A stretch of 29,742 nt of DNA from Acidobacteria bacterium AH-259-G07 (GCA_027717925.1 JALLON010000005.1:1-29742), one strand, 5' to 3'; numbered from the stretch's first letter, positions 6,825-15,648 are shown. Program-made: numbers and translations. Notes: a model not told the origin generated them from the sequence alone.

Positions 6825-8480
6825 GTGAAATTCCCTTGTCTTAGAGTGTTGGGCCCGAAGGGCGTCGAACAAGTTTACGAAATCGCTGACGACGAAATCC
6901 TAATTGGGAGAAAATCGGACGTCGACATTGTCTTGGTGGATCCCTATGTCTCGCGGAATCATGCCAAAATCCTAAAGGAGACCGAGGATTACCGCCTTGT
7001 TGATCTAAAGAGCACGCACGGCACTTTTGTCAACGACCAGCCTATTGAGCAACAGGTGCTGAACCATGGTGACCGAATCAGACTGGGACGTCTGGAGTTA
7101 CTTTTTGCCACGAAACAATTGGACATCACCCTTTCCACCCTTTCCACCACTGCGTCTGATGATCTGGAGAAGTCCATGACACAACTAACCTCGGTTCTCG
7201 CTTCTGCGCAATATTCTGACTACTCTGACCTGGAAAAAATGAACTACATTTTGGATTTCCAATACCAATGGGGACAGCAGTTCTCGTCGGAAGCAACTTT
7301 CCAACAAATACTCAGGTCCGCCCTGAGTATTAGTGGCGCAGAGAGAGGTTTCGTTCTTGCTAAGGAAGAGGACACCTTCGAGTACTCCCTGGGTCTCACC
7401 GGCGAGGGACAAGTTTTATCCCAGTCCGATTTCCACGGTAGCAAGACTGTCGTGCACCAGGTCTCGAGCACCGAAGAGCCGGTCTTCATGAGCGAAGGAA
7501 TTGAAGGTGAACTCGCTCAACAGAAGAGCATTCTGGAGATGAATGTGCGGGCGGTGGCCTGCTTACCACTCAAGGGAATATCCTCTGAGTTAGACAAACC
7601 CCAGCTTCTTGGAATTCTCTATCTCGATAGCACCGAGACCATGCATACACTGTCTGGTCTGGATCAGAAAATCTTAAACAAGCTGGCGGGGGAAGCGGGC
7701 AACGTGCTCGAGAAGCTGGAAATGATCAGAAGCTTTGAGGAGAGAAAAAAGTTCGAGCAGGAATTGGCCATTGCTTACGAAACCCAAAAAGGTCTTTTGC
7801 CTCATTCCCTTCCCCAGTTTGAAAATTTTCACATCTGCGCCTTCAGTGAACCCACTCGTTACGTAGGAGGCGACTTTTACGATTTCCTGGAACACAGACC
7901 CAATGAACTGGTGGGGGTTTTGGCAGACGTCTCAGGAAAAGGAGTCCCGGCAGCTCTTTTGAGTTCCCTGCTGCAGGGAGCACTGGACATGGAATGCCGT
8001 TCCGGTGCACCACTTGAGGAAGTCCTGGACCAAGTCAATAAGTTCCTTTATGCAAGAACAGCTGCCAATAATTTCGTCACTTTGTTTATTTTCTCTTTAA
8101 ATTCTCAGGGCAAAGGAAAATTTGTCAGCGCAGGACACAACCCGGCTTATTTGTTTCGTGCTCCTACAGATGAGATTGAAGAGCTCGCCTCTGATGGTTT
8201 GATCTTGGGTGCTTTCGATTTTGCTTCCTACCAATCCCATGCCTTGCAATTAAATCCCGGAGATGTTTTGCTCGTCTATTCCGACGGCGTCACAGATGCG
8301 GCCAATCCCCAAGGGGAGATGTTTGGAGAAGAGAGACTTCGAGAAATCGTCAGGTCGAGTGCATCGGCTGGAGCGGAGGTTTTGGAAAAAAGGATTCTGG
8401 ATTCGCTTGAGCAATTCACTCAGGGAATGCCTCAGACGGATGATATCACTTTTGTACTTCTCGAGGCGGCGAAGGGGTAG
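6825..8480 (+). CDS. FHA-GAF-SpoIIE (RsbU-type) protein phosphatase
   Basis: A 551-residue, probably cytoplasmic protein with three domains. Residues about 1-97 form an FHA domain (IGRKSDVDIVL, VSRNHAKI, STHGTFVN, GDRIRLG), which binds phosphothreonine. Residues about 140-300 look like a GAF domain (ALSISGAERGFVL, ACLPLKG, LLGILYLDS). A short coiled helix follows at about 300-325. Residues about 330-550 are a SpoIIE/PP2C phosphatase with metal-binding aspartates D350 (YVGGDFYDF) and D368 (LADVSGKGVPAALL), and PQTDDITFVLL near the end. Such proteins usually dephosphorylate anti-sigma-factor antagonists in partner-switching or answer to Ser/Thr kinases; no partner gene is in the window. GTG 6825 is preceded by GAGGAATAA. 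Confidence 0.93.
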   Translation: MKFPCLRVLGPKGVEQVYEIADDEILIGRKSDVDIVLVDPYVSRNHAKILKETEDYRLVDLKSTHGTFVNDQPIEQQVLNHGDRIRLGRLELLFATKQLDITLSTLSTTASDDLEKSMTQLTSVLASAQYSDYSDLEKMNYILDFQYQWGQQFSSEATFQQILRSALSISGAERGFVLAKEEDTFEYSLGLTGEGQVLSQSDFHGSKTVVHQVSSTEEPVFMSEGIEGELAQQKSILEMNVRAVACLPLKGISSELDKPQLLGILYLDSTETMHTLSGLDQKILNKLAGEAGNVLEKLEMIRSFEERKKFEQELAIAYETQKGLLPHSLPQFENFHICAFSEPTRYVGGDFYDFLEHRPNELVGVLADVSGKGVPAALLSSLLQGALDMECRSGAPLEEVLDQVNKFLYARTAANNFVTLFIFSLNSQGKGKFVSAGHNPAYLFRAPTDEIEELASDGLILGAFDFASYQSHALQLNPGDVLLVYSDGVTDAANPQGEMFGEERLREIVRSSASAGAEVLEKRILDSLEQFTQGMPQTDDITFVLLEAAKG

Positions 8481-8567
8481 CCGAGCATAATGGCCAGCCT
8501 TTCATTGTCGTGCAACTCCCGGAGGGGCAGACATTGAAGCACCGTACAGCAGATAGAGGAGGACAAG

Positions 8568-9302
8568 ATGAGAAAACGTGAATTCATTTACTTCTTTGTT
8601 TGCACATTGATGATCGGTCAAACCCTATGCCTGGGAAAGGGACTTTCAAAAGCTGCCAAGAAAGAGGTGGAAAATAGATATCAGGAGGCTCGCGGTGAGG
8701 ACGCTGGAACCTTTCTTGTAGTGACTCGGAAGGGGATTCCGGCGGGACTTGACGCAGTTTATTTTTTAACCGCCGCATACGGGACACCAAGTCCCAAAGT
8801 GAAAAAAAACATCCCCGAAGTCGAGATCAAGAATGGGAAAATCACCAAGGTAAAGTCCAACTCTGAGCCAATATCTTTTCAGCCGGGGAGTCTTCTAATC
8901 ATTGAACGTTTGAGGATTAAGAACGACTACATTGAAATACAGACCCGCACTTTTGAGTCTTCACCCACCAATCGGGATGTTCCGGTTGGTTTAAATCTTT
9001 ATGAGCGAGCAAGACTAAAGTTTTATTTTGATAGATCTACGATGGAGTCCGACGAACTGGAGGTTGTTTTCTCCACTATCGATGAATGGCTCAAAGGCTT
9101 TGATGACCACACCCAAGCATTCAAGCACAGCCGGAGCATCTCGGGTCCACGAATAGTGTTCGGGATGACCTTTGCACAGGTCGAAGAAATTATGGGACTT
9201 CCTGAAACCAAAGAGTCGGATGGTAACAGGGTAATTTACAGGTACAAGGATATGACGGTGGAGTTCTTTGATGGGAGGAGCACCAGATACGCCAAAAAAT
9301 AA
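8568..9302 (+). CDS. Exported protein with C-terminal BamE/SmpA-like segment
   Basis: A 244-residue protein with an N-terminal signal sequence (REFIYFFVCTLMIGQTLCLG); the cysteine near residue 21 is followed by LGKG, so lipoprotein processing is possible but not clear. The middle (about 30-190) is mixed alpha/beta and not recognised. The last 50 residues, including FGMTFAQVEEIMGLPETK and VIYRYKDMTVEFFDG, resemble the BamE/SmpA-OmlA fold ('G.t..eV..llG.P......y.Y....v.f..g'). This is a fold-level similarity, so no function is claimed. AGAGGAGGAC precedes the ATG. It ends against a convergent operon, with a large inverted repeat between. Confidence 0.75.
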   Translation: MRKREFIYFFVCTLMIGQTLCLGKGLSKAAKKEVENRYQEARGEDAGTFLVVTRKGIPAGLDAVYFLTAAYGTPSPKVKKNIPEVEIKNGKITKVKSNSEPISFQPGSLLIIERLRIKNDYIEIQTRTFESSPTNRDVPVGLNLYERARLKFYFDRSTMESDELEVVFSTIDEWLKGFDDHTQAFKHSRSISGPRIVFGMTFAQVEEIMGLPETKESDGNRVIYRYKDMTVEFFDGRSTRYAKK

Positions 9303-9335
9303 GTAAGGTTGCCGGCTTCAGAATTGGGCGGTACT

Positions 9336-9604
9336 GATCAGGAGTCAGGAGCCAGGAGTCGGAATCCAGAATCCAGAATTCAGAATTCAGAAGGAGCTGA
9401 CGGCTTGACCGGCGACCAGAGGCACTGTCCTCTTAACCGGCTGACCCCCTGACCGCTGACCCCGTAACCCGCCGACCCCCTGACCGCTCGCCAACGAATG
9501 CAGGGCAGCTTCTGGATTCTGAATTCTGAATTCTAGCTCCTGGCTCCTGACTTCTGACTCCTGGCTCCTGGATTCTAGCTCCTGGCTCCTGACTCCTGAC
9601 TCCT
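9336..9604. repeat. Large word-like inverted repeat at a convergent gene junction
   Basis: The left arm (about 9338-9393) is built of CAGGAGTCAGGAGCCAGGAG and CAGAATTCAGAATTCAG words. The right arm (about 9511-9604) is built of their reverse complements. Exact pairs include the 20-mer at 9339-9358 with 9579-9598, and the 18-mer at 9375-9392 with 9517-9534. The right arm contains more word copies than the left. Between the arms (about 9439-9488) is a third degenerate array of CTGACCCC and CTGACCG words. The right arm runs into the coding end of the ABC ATPase gene, whose last ten codons are repeat sequence. In RNA from either strand the arms could fold into a long hairpin. Confidence 0.9.
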
Positions 9605-10585
9605 AAGCTCCGCCTCCTCCGCCCAGAAGCGATGTCCGGTCTGGTGAATGAAGACATCTTCCAGGGTTGGTTTGCCCACCGTCACCGCTTCGATCTGGTC
9701 GGGGTAATTCTCCATCAGCTTTGAAGCAAATTCGTGCCCGCGAGGGAGCTCTAATCGAACCGTACCATCGACCACTCCGGGCTTACAGGCAAACCTCTTT
9801 TCAATCTGATCACGAAGACCTTCGGGATCCTGGGTTTGCACTACGATGACGTCTCCACCGATTGTTTCTTTCAAGGCCACCGGGCTTCCACTCGCGACCA
9901 CCCGCCCTTCGTTTAGGATCACAAGATAGTCACATCGCTCAGCCTCTTCCATTAAGTGAGTGGTGAGAAGAATGGTCATTCCCCCCTGATCGCGTAGAAT
10001 GTTCAAGTATTTCCAGAAGTCTCGTCGAACTCCCGGATCCAGCCCTAAAGTGGGTTCATCCAGCATGAGAATTCGAGGGTGATGCAGCAGGCCTTTGGCC
10101 AGCTCTAAACGACGACGTAGACCACCAGAGAGCGTTCGGGCAAGATCACGCCTGCGATCTTCCAATCCAAACCGAACGCTCAGGTCCTTCACACGCTCTT
10201 TCAGTTCTCCCCCCCTAAGTCCATGAAGACGACCTTGGTGGAGCAGGTTTTCCTCGGTAGTTAGTTGCAAATCCAAGCTATTGGTTTGAAAAACAACGCC
10301 AATCATGCGGCGTGCTTGGTGGGGATCTTTTCTTACATCCACACCAGCCACTCTCGCGTTTCCTCCGTCGGGAACAAGCAGGGTACAGAGGATATGAAAC
10401 AGGGTGGTCTTGCCTCCCCCATTGGGTCCTAAAAGACCGAAGATCTGGTTTCGCTCAACCGAAAACGTGACGTCTTGAAGTGCCTTATTGCGCCCGTATT
10501 GGAAGCTGACGTTGTCTACTTCAATAACAGATACAGGCTGGGAATCAGTGATCGAGGGAGAAGGACGCGAGCGCTTGTCTGCCAT
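9575..10585 (-). CDS. ABC transporter ATP-binding protein, no permease nearby
   Basis: 336 residues. Walker A is GPNGGGKTT (residues 53-61), the signature LSGGLRRR (152-159), Walker B ILMLDEP (172-178) and the switch histidine H210 (LLTTH), so the ATPase core is intact. The family is the ABC-2-type (CcmA/YadG-like) exporters. The start ATG lies 3 bases after the ctaB stop, so it is the third gene of a ctaA-ctaB operon. Normally an ABC-2 permease would follow. Here the reading frame ends inside an inverted repeat, and the last residues (LRSQESGARS) are encoded by that repeat, which suggests the 3' end was rebuilt by repeat insertion or rearrangement. The transported substrate is unknown. It may pair with a permease elsewhere. 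Confidence 0.93.
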   Translation of the reverse strand: MADKRSRPSPSITDSQPVSVIEVDNVSFQYGRNKALQDVTFSVERNQIFGLLGPNGGGKTTLFHILCTLLVPDGGNARVAGVDVRKDPHQARRMIGVVFQTNSLDLQLTTEENLLHQGRLHGLRGGELKERVKDLSVRFGLEDRRRDLARTLSGGLRRRLELAKGLLHHPRILMLDEPTLGLDPGVRRDFWKYLNILRDQGGMTILLTTHLMEEAERCDYLVILNEGRVVASGSPVALKETIGGDVIVVQTQDPEGLRDQIEKRFACKPGVVDGTVRLELPRGHEFASKLMENYPDQIEAVTVGKPTLEDVFIHQTGHRFWAEEAELRSQESGARS

Positions 10586-10588
10586 TGG

Positions 10589-11485
10589 TCATCCATTCGT
10601 CTTGTCGATGACCATGAGAATCAGGAGCAAGGGAAGGTAGGCTACTGAAGCTCGTAGAACATGCCTGGCTGAGGTCATTGAGCGGCAGAGGGCTATCTCG
10701 AATCCAAACCAGATAAGGGCTGAGCCCAACAAAACCGCACCCACAAGGTAAACCATCCCCGCCAAACCCCACATCCATGGGCCAATACTCAAGAAGAATA
10801 AGAGGATGCTGAAAGCCAGAATGCGGCGGCTCGTTCTCTTGCCGTCCGGATCGACTGAAGACAACATGGTGAATCCACCGCGCTGGTAATCCTCTTTGTA
10901 AATCCAGAAGATGGCTAAAAAATGTGGAAATTGCCAGGCAAAGAGAATCGCAAAGAGAAGCAAAGCATGAAAATCAAGATGACCCTTCGCAGCCGCCCAA
11001 CCGATTAAAGGAGGTGCGGCCCCCGGGATTGCACCGATTGCGGTGCAAATAGGAGTCTTCATCTTCAAGGGGGTGTACACAAACAAGTAAAGAACCGCAG
11101 TGGCGCAAGCCAGAAAAGCTGCCAGAAGGTTTGTCGACAAACCCAAATAAAGCGTACCACCGCAAACCAGAACGCCACCGAAGATGACGGCATCACTGGC
11201 ATCGAGCCGACCGGAAGGTAAGGGACGTGTACGAGTGCGCTGCATTCTGCCGTCCGCTTCACGTTCAAGAAACTGATTCAGGACAGCCGTACCTCCAGCC
11301 ACCAAAGCCGTACCCAGTAAAGCGTGGACTAGCAGTACGAGATTTACTCTGCCCGAGGAAGCCAGATAGAAGCCGGCTGCCGTGGTGAACACTACCAACA
11401 GGGTGACCCTTGGTTTCGTGAGCTCAAAATGTGCTACCAGCTTTGTCGTAAACGGCCTTTCTCTGCCGCTTGCTTCTATTTTCAT
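10589..11485 (-). CDS. ctaB: Protoheme IX farnesyltransferase (heme O synthase)
   Basis: 298 residues and polytopic, UbiA prenyltransferase family. The first prenyl-diphosphate motif is seen as NQFLEREADGRMQRTRTRPL with PSGRL following, which is specific to CtaB/Cox10. The second conserved loop reads YKEDYQRGGFTML and DPDGKRTSRRI. The enzyme adds a farnesyl group to heme b in the inner membrane, giving heme O for conversion to heme A. Its ATG overlaps the ctaA stop by four bases (ATGA), so the two are translationally coupled. Confidence 0.96.
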   Translation of the reverse strand: MKIEASGRERPFTTKLVAHFELTKPRVTLLVVFTTAAGFYLASSGRVNLVLLVHALLGTALVAGGTAVLNQFLEREADGRMQRTRTRPLPSGRLDASDAVIFGGVLVCGGTLYLGLSTNLLAAFLACATAVLYLFVYTPLKMKTPICTAIGAIPGAAPPLIGWAAAKGHLDFHALLLFAILFAWQFPHFLAIFWIYKEDYQRGGFTMLSSVDPDGKRTSRRILAFSILLFFLSIGPWMWGLAGMVYLVGAVLLGSALIWFGFEIALCRSMTSARHVLRASVAYLPLLLILMVIDKTNG

Positions 11486-12432
11486 AAGGCTACTAGCACT
11501 GATTCATGGTCTTTCAAGGCCGCGTGACGACTTATTCTTAAGGTGAGAAGAAGACTGGTGGCCAGAAGAAGTGCACCCACTGCCACATGGGAAGCGGTAA
11601 TCAATACCTTTTCCATGCTGGGCTGCACCTGGTTGACCCAATCGATTCGAACTAGATAAGCTCCCAATCCCAGGAATAATTGGGTAACAAGCAAACCCAG
11701 TGTTAAGTAAACCAACCGAATGATCCCCCTATCACCTACTCTTTTGATGAATAGCAGCGACATAAAAACAATTACACCGGTTACTACAAGGGCTCCCATC
11801 AGATGTGCCAGCAAAGCTGAAGTGATGAGCACCGCTCCTTTCGTGCCATTGACGCTGCCCGAATGACGAAGCATGGCCCCGAGTACGAGCTGGCAAAGGA
11901 CAGCTGCCGTACACAAAAGGGCCAACCTCAGTTCTGAGCCACCAGAGTTCCATGCCCCCCGACCCACTTGACTGAAAGGCCAGGAAAGATCAGTCCAGCC
12001 TGGTGATAATAGCAGGGCGAGCGTCACCACCAAACAGAAGAACAATTGAGCCAGGACGGCATGTAGCACAGAGACCGGTGTAGGAAGAAAGAAGAGAACC
12101 GTGACTCCTCCCAGAATCCCCTGCGCGATCACTGCCGCCAAGGCGATCAGACCCAGACGACGTACCCATGCGCGTGATTCTGCCTTCCACAACCAGAGGT
12201 TCAGAACGATGGTCAGCAGGCCTATTGTGGTGGCGACCATTCGGTGACCGTGTTCATAAAAGACGCCACCCACCATTTCAGGCATCAGTTGCCCATGGGA
12301 AAGGGGCCAGTCAGGCACGGAAAGGCCGGCATCATTGCTGGTCACCAGTGCTCCCGCGATGATTAAAAAAATCGTAGCAGCTGCGACTGTCTGGGCGAAG
12401 TAGTGAAGCCCCTTACGATATGGATTGTGCAC
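11482..12432 (-). CDS. ctaA: Heme A synthase
   Basis: 316 residues with about eight transmembrane helices in two four-helix halves, the CtaA/Cox15 fold. Heme-binding histidines are visible in each half: SHGQLMP and EHGHRMVATTIG, then VLHAVLAQLFF, LLAHLMGALVV and ASHVAVGALLLA. It oxidises the C8 methyl of heme O to make heme A for aa3-type oxidase. The first external loop, between helices 1 and 2, carries no cysteine, so the redox cysteine pair known from the Bacillus enzyme is absent. The start is GTG 12432, preceded by GGAGG. It heads the ctaA-ctaB-ATPase operon; no oxidase subunit genes are in the window. Confidence 0.95.
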   Translation of the reverse strand: MHNPYRKGLHYFAQTVAAATIFLIIAGALVTSNDAGLSVPDWPLSHGQLMPEMVGGVFYEHGHRMVATTIGLLTIVLNLWLWKAESRAWVRRLGLIALAAVIAQGILGGVTVLFFLPTPVSVLHAVLAQLFFCLVVTLALLLSPGWTDLSWPFSQVGRGAWNSGGSELRLALLCTAAVLCQLVLGAMLRHSGSVNGTKGAVLITSALLAHLMGALVVTGVIVFMSLLFIKRVGDRGIIRLVYLTLGLLVTQLFLGLGAYLVRIDWVNQVQPSMEKVLITASHVAVGALLLATSLLLTLRISRHAALKDHESVLVAL

Positions 12433-12514
12433 TGATGGTCCCTCCGGCTCATGATTGGTGCTCTACGACAGGGAGCCTTATTGTATCAGTAAAGGGGGTG
12501 GGGGTCACAGGCCT

Positions 12515-13429
12515 TCAACTCTTGGGAACACTTAAATAACCCACCGCGAACTCTTTCGTCAACTTGGTGACGACGATCTCGTATGGCTTCTGGGTCCCTT
12601 CCACATAAAAGTAGATGGGCTCGTTGAGGTATTGGTCTTTTCTCTTGATGCGTTTTCTTCCAACCCTGATTTCCAACTCGTAGCGCTGCCTTCTGAAATC
12701 GATGTCCTTCATCCGAAGGTAGACCCCAAAAACCTTCATGATTCCAGTCTTTTCCTGCAGTTCAAAATTGTAGTACTCCCGTTCCAGGGATTTCTTGAAT
12801 GCAGACAATTCGCCGGCTGTGGAGCTGGCTTTTTCACTGACTTGCGTAAGACCCTCACGATTGTTTTCGATATCTGATCGATTGCGCGTCGACATCTCAC
12901 GCACTTGACCGATCTCCGAATGAGCCTGGCCGACTTGCTGTTTGACTTCTGTAGCCTCCACTTTTAAATGAGCTGTTTCTTCTTTCAGGGCATCGACTTC
13001 ACTTTGATTGGCTTTTTCGATGGACATGGACTCCAGCTCGTGTGATTGTTGCGTCTGTTCCGACTTCAACTCAGTGTAAAGACCCTTATAGTGGTTCAGC
13101 TGCCCGGCCTGGACGCGGAGTTTCGACTGGCTTCCCGATAGCCCCGTTTCAAGAGTTTTGATTTTTTCTTGAGAGCTTCCCAAATCCTGTGTCACGCTGG
13201 AGAGCTGACTTTGGCTGGCAATCAGGCTGACATTGAGCTGGTCAATTCTCTGTTGAGCTTCGAAAACGTAGTACGCCAGAGCGCAGAGCGCAGCTACCAG
13301 AACAATCAAGCCCACAATATTTTTTGTTGCCCTGGACTCTGCCTTAGCCTCACCTTCAATTCCACTGCTCTTCCTGACGCGGGAAAATAAAGGATCTTCA
13401 AAGCCTTTGATTTGCTCCGAGCCATTCAT
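12515..13429 (-). CDS. Membrane-anchored coiled-coil protein of unknown function
   Basis: 304 residues in three parts. Residues 1-36 are polar and cytoplasmic. One transmembrane helix follows at about 37-56 (NIVGLIVLVAALCALAYYVF). A long coiled coil rich in Gln, Ser and Glu runs over about 60-215, with many heptad-like stretches. The last 90 residues form a compact domain of alternating strands (YNFELQEKTGIMKVFGVYLR, RQRYELEIRVGRKRIKRKD, IYFYVEGTQKPYEIVVTKL, VGYLSVPKS), probably outside the membrane. I do not recognise the family. GGAGGAATT precedes the ATG. The architecture suggests a periplasmic structural or sensory scaffold, but nothing nearby assigns a role. Confidence 0.8.
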   Translation of the reverse strand: MNGSEQIKGFEDPLFSRVRKSSGIEGEAKAESRATKNIVGLIVLVAALCALAYYVFEAQQRIDQLNVSLIASQSQLSSVTQDLGSSQEKIKTLETGLSGSQSKLRVQAGQLNHYKGLYTELKSEQTQQSHELESMSIEKANQSEVDALKEETAHLKVEATEVKQQVGQAHSEIGQVREMSTRNRSDIENNREGLTQVSEKASSTAGELSAFKKSLEREYYNFELQEKTGIMKVFGVYLRMKDIDFRRQRYELEIRVGRKRIKRKDQYLNEPIYFYVEGTQKPYEIVVTKLTKEFAVGYLSVPKS

Positions 13430-13512
13430 AATTCCTCCAATCGAATCAGTCTATTGTTGATGTTTCTCTCACCAGCTTATTTAGATTGGGAGTGCTGTAA
13501 AATGTTTCAAAG

Positions 13513-13884
13513 GTGTCCACAACTGGTTCAATCAGCTTCAACCACGGCTCGCTCTATTACACACTTTACTTTTCCAATCATGGTTGGCTTGCGGCTGACT
13601 TGGCCCAGTATCTGGGTGATGTCTTGACGGCCGAAGATCGGCCGATCGCCATCCTCAAGCTTCTGGGTTATACAATGGAAATTCAGAAGGAAAGGCCATC
13701 TCGCCACGCAGACCATTGGGTAGAGATTGATCTTGAAAGGCGCGTTCTCGCTACCAATTCAGAACTGGTCCGCAGGGCAGTCGACCAAGCCACCCCTGGC
13801 CCAGAAGATCCCTACAGTCCCACGGCGCTGCGTCGTCTGCACGAGGTTTTAGACGAACACGATTTTACGGTAGAGCTGTTTTAG
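13513..13884 (+). CDS. Small hypothetical protein
   Basis: Up to 123 residues from GTG 13513. A clear ribosome binding site is lacking, so the true start may lie further in. The body (DRPIAILKLLGYTMEIQKE, HWVEIDLERRVLATNSELVRRAV) looks like a small soluble alpha/beta protein, with no signal peptide, membrane helix or known motif. It is read between two minus-strand genes and is divergent from the coiled-coil gene. Not recognised. Confidence 0.55.
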   Translation: MSTTGSISFNHGSLYYTLYFSNHGWLAADLAQYLGDVLTAEDRPIAILKLLGYTMEIQKERPSRHADHWVEIDLERRVLATNSELVRRAVDQATPGPEDPYSPTALRRLHEVLDEHDFTVELF

Positions 13885-13894
13885 GAAGGGCACC

Positions 13895-15523
13895 CTAAAC
13901 CTGCAGCATTCCCGTCTTAAACTCCGGGAACTGAGGATTGAGGGCCGCAACCTCCAAGGCCAGTTTCAAAGCCTGTCGCGTGCGGTGTGGCTCGATGATT
14001 TTATCGACCCAAAGCCGCGCTGCTGCATAGCGCGGATCCAATTGCTGGGTATACTTCTGGCTAATGTTCTCCAGTAACTTCTGGCGGGTCTCTTCGTCAA
14101 TCTCCTTGCCTTCACTTCTCAGCTGGCGAACTCTTAGGTCGAGCAATGTCTTTGCGGCTTGCTCAGCCCCCATGACCGCATAGCGGCACGTGGGCCATGC
14201 CAGGATGAAACGGGGATCGTAGGCCTTGCCGCACAGAGCATAGTTGCCGGCTCCATAGCTGCCTCCCGTAATCACCGTTATTTTGGGAACAACACTGTTG
14301 GCAACCGCATTGACCATTTTTGCCCCAGACTTGATGATTCCAGAGATCTCAGCTTCTCTCCCCACCATGAAGCCGTTCACGTCCTGAAAGAAGAGTAAGG
14401 GGATGCGACTTTGGTTGCAATCCATCACAAAACGCGCCGCCTTGTCGGCACTTTCCGTGTAGATCACTCCCCCGACCTCGAAGGGCTGATTGGGCACTTT
14501 AACGTGCTGCTTCTGATTGGCCACCACTCCCACCGACCATCCCGCCAAATGGGCATAAGCGCAAATCAGAGTTCGCCCGTATTCGGCCTTATACTCGATC
14601 AACTCACCTTCATCGAAAATACATTCAAAGATTTCTCGGACGTCGTATTCTTGGGAGGGATCGAGCGGCATGCGCTGGTAAATTTCCTGAGGGGAACAAC
14701 GGGGTGGTTTCTCCTCAACTCGCTTGAAGGGAGTTTTGGGAGGTTCTGCCAACTCACCGACGAGTTGCCGGATACGCTCGAGGCAACTTTCATCTGTCTG
14801 TTCCCGAAAATCGATAGTCCCGCTCAGCTGCGAATGAAGTTTTGCCCCACCCAGCTCATCACTGTCCAAGTCCTGACCAATAGCAGCCTTGACCAGAGAG
14901 GGTCCGGCAATGTAAAGACCACTGCCTTCGGTCATCAAGATCTTGTCGCACATGACGGGAAGATACGCTCCCCCAGCCACACAATACCCCATAATGGCCG
15001 CGATTTGAGGAATGCCCTCGGCCGAAATACGAGCGTTGTGGCGAAAAATGCGACCAAAGTCATCCTCATCGGGAAAGATCTCATCCTGGAGTGGCAAGAA
15101 CACGCCGGCAGAGTCAACCAGATAGATCAAGGGCAGCCTGTTGTCCATGGAAATACGCTGAGCCCGCAGCACCTTTTTCACGGTGGTTGGAAAGAAGGCA
15201 CCTGCTTTGACGGTAGCGTCATTGGCAATGATCATGAAGTGTCGACCTTCGACTCGACCAATTCCAGTGATGACGCCTGCTGCCGGAGCGCCGCCCCACT
15301 CTTCATAGACCTGAAAAGCCGCAAACAAACTGAGCTCAAAAAAGTCGGTCTGGGGATCGATCAGCTTCTGGATGCGCTCCCGGGCGGTCAGACGGCCCTT
15401 TTTGTGCTGCTTTTCAATAGACTTCCTGCCTCCACCCAATTCGATTTCTCGCTCGCCGGCCCTGATCAGTTCCAGGACCTCATCCCAGGATTGGCATGTC
15501 TCTAACGTTCTCTTGGCCACCAC
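13895..15523 (-). CDS. Acyl-CoA carboxylase carboxyltransferase subunit (methylcrotonyl-CoA carboxylase beta type)
   Basis: 542 residues covering both halves of the biotin-dependent carboxyltransferase fold. The N-terminal half has KQHKKGRLTARERIQKLID, then DSAGVFLPLQDEIFPDEDDFG, ARISAEGIPQIAAIMG and AGGAYLPVMCD. The C-terminal half has PLLFFQDVNGFMVG, IITGGSYGAGNYALCG and WPTCRYAVMGAEQAA. The LPLQDEIFPD block is typical of methylcrotonyl-CoA carboxylase beta subunits (leucine breakdown) rather than propionyl- or acetyl-CoA enzymes, but the exact acyl-CoA is an inference. The biotin carboxylase/carrier subunit is not in the window, and no other leucine-pathway gene is adjacent. The start is GTG 15523, preceded by GGGAGGA. 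Confidence 0.93.
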   Translation of the reverse strand: MVAKRTLETCQSWDEVLELIRAGEREIELGGGRKSIEKQHKKGRLTARERIQKLIDPQTDFFELSLFAAFQVYEEWGGAPAAGVITGIGRVEGRHFMIIANDATVKAGAFFPTTVKKVLRAQRISMDNRLPLIYLVDSAGVFLPLQDEIFPDEDDFGRIFRHNARISAEGIPQIAAIMGYCVAGGAYLPVMCDKILMTEGSGLYIAGPSLVKAAIGQDLDSDELGGAKLHSQLSGTIDFREQTDESCLERIRQLVGELAEPPKTPFKRVEEKPPRCSPQEIYQRMPLDPSQEYDVREIFECIFDEGELIEYKAEYGRTLICAYAHLAGWSVGVVANQKQHVKVPNQPFEVGGVIYTESADKAARFVMDCNQSRIPLLFFQDVNGFMVGREAEISGIIKSGAKMVNAVANSVVPKITVITGGSYGAGNYALCGKAYDPRFILAWPTCRYAVMGAEQAAKTLLDLRVRQLRSEGKEIDEETRQKLLENISQKYTQQLDPRYAAARLWVDKIIEPHRTRQALKLALEVAALNPQFPEFKTGMLQV

Positions 15524-15648
15524 TCCTCCCTCGTGAATCCTTCTCGTCCATTATATATAGGGCTGGATCACCATCATAGAGAGTCTCTGTAGAGTGAGAG
15601 TGCTTCGTTGCGTTGACTTCAGCACGCACTGCCCATAGAATTCCCGGC

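Noticed and set aside
9510..9604. CRISPR array
   Set aside because: The repeated words are short, degenerate and contiguous, without regular spacers of similar length.
9433..9657. 74-codon minus-strand ORF rich in RSQEPGAR repeats
   Set aside because: It is a translation of the inverted-repeat words, out of frame with the ABC ATPase; repeat DNA of this kind stays open by its word structure.
14411..15505. Long (364-codon) plus-strand ORF
   Set aside because: It is the antisense shadow of the carboxyltransferase gene, which has full family motifs on the other strand. The shadow peptide has no recognisable domain.
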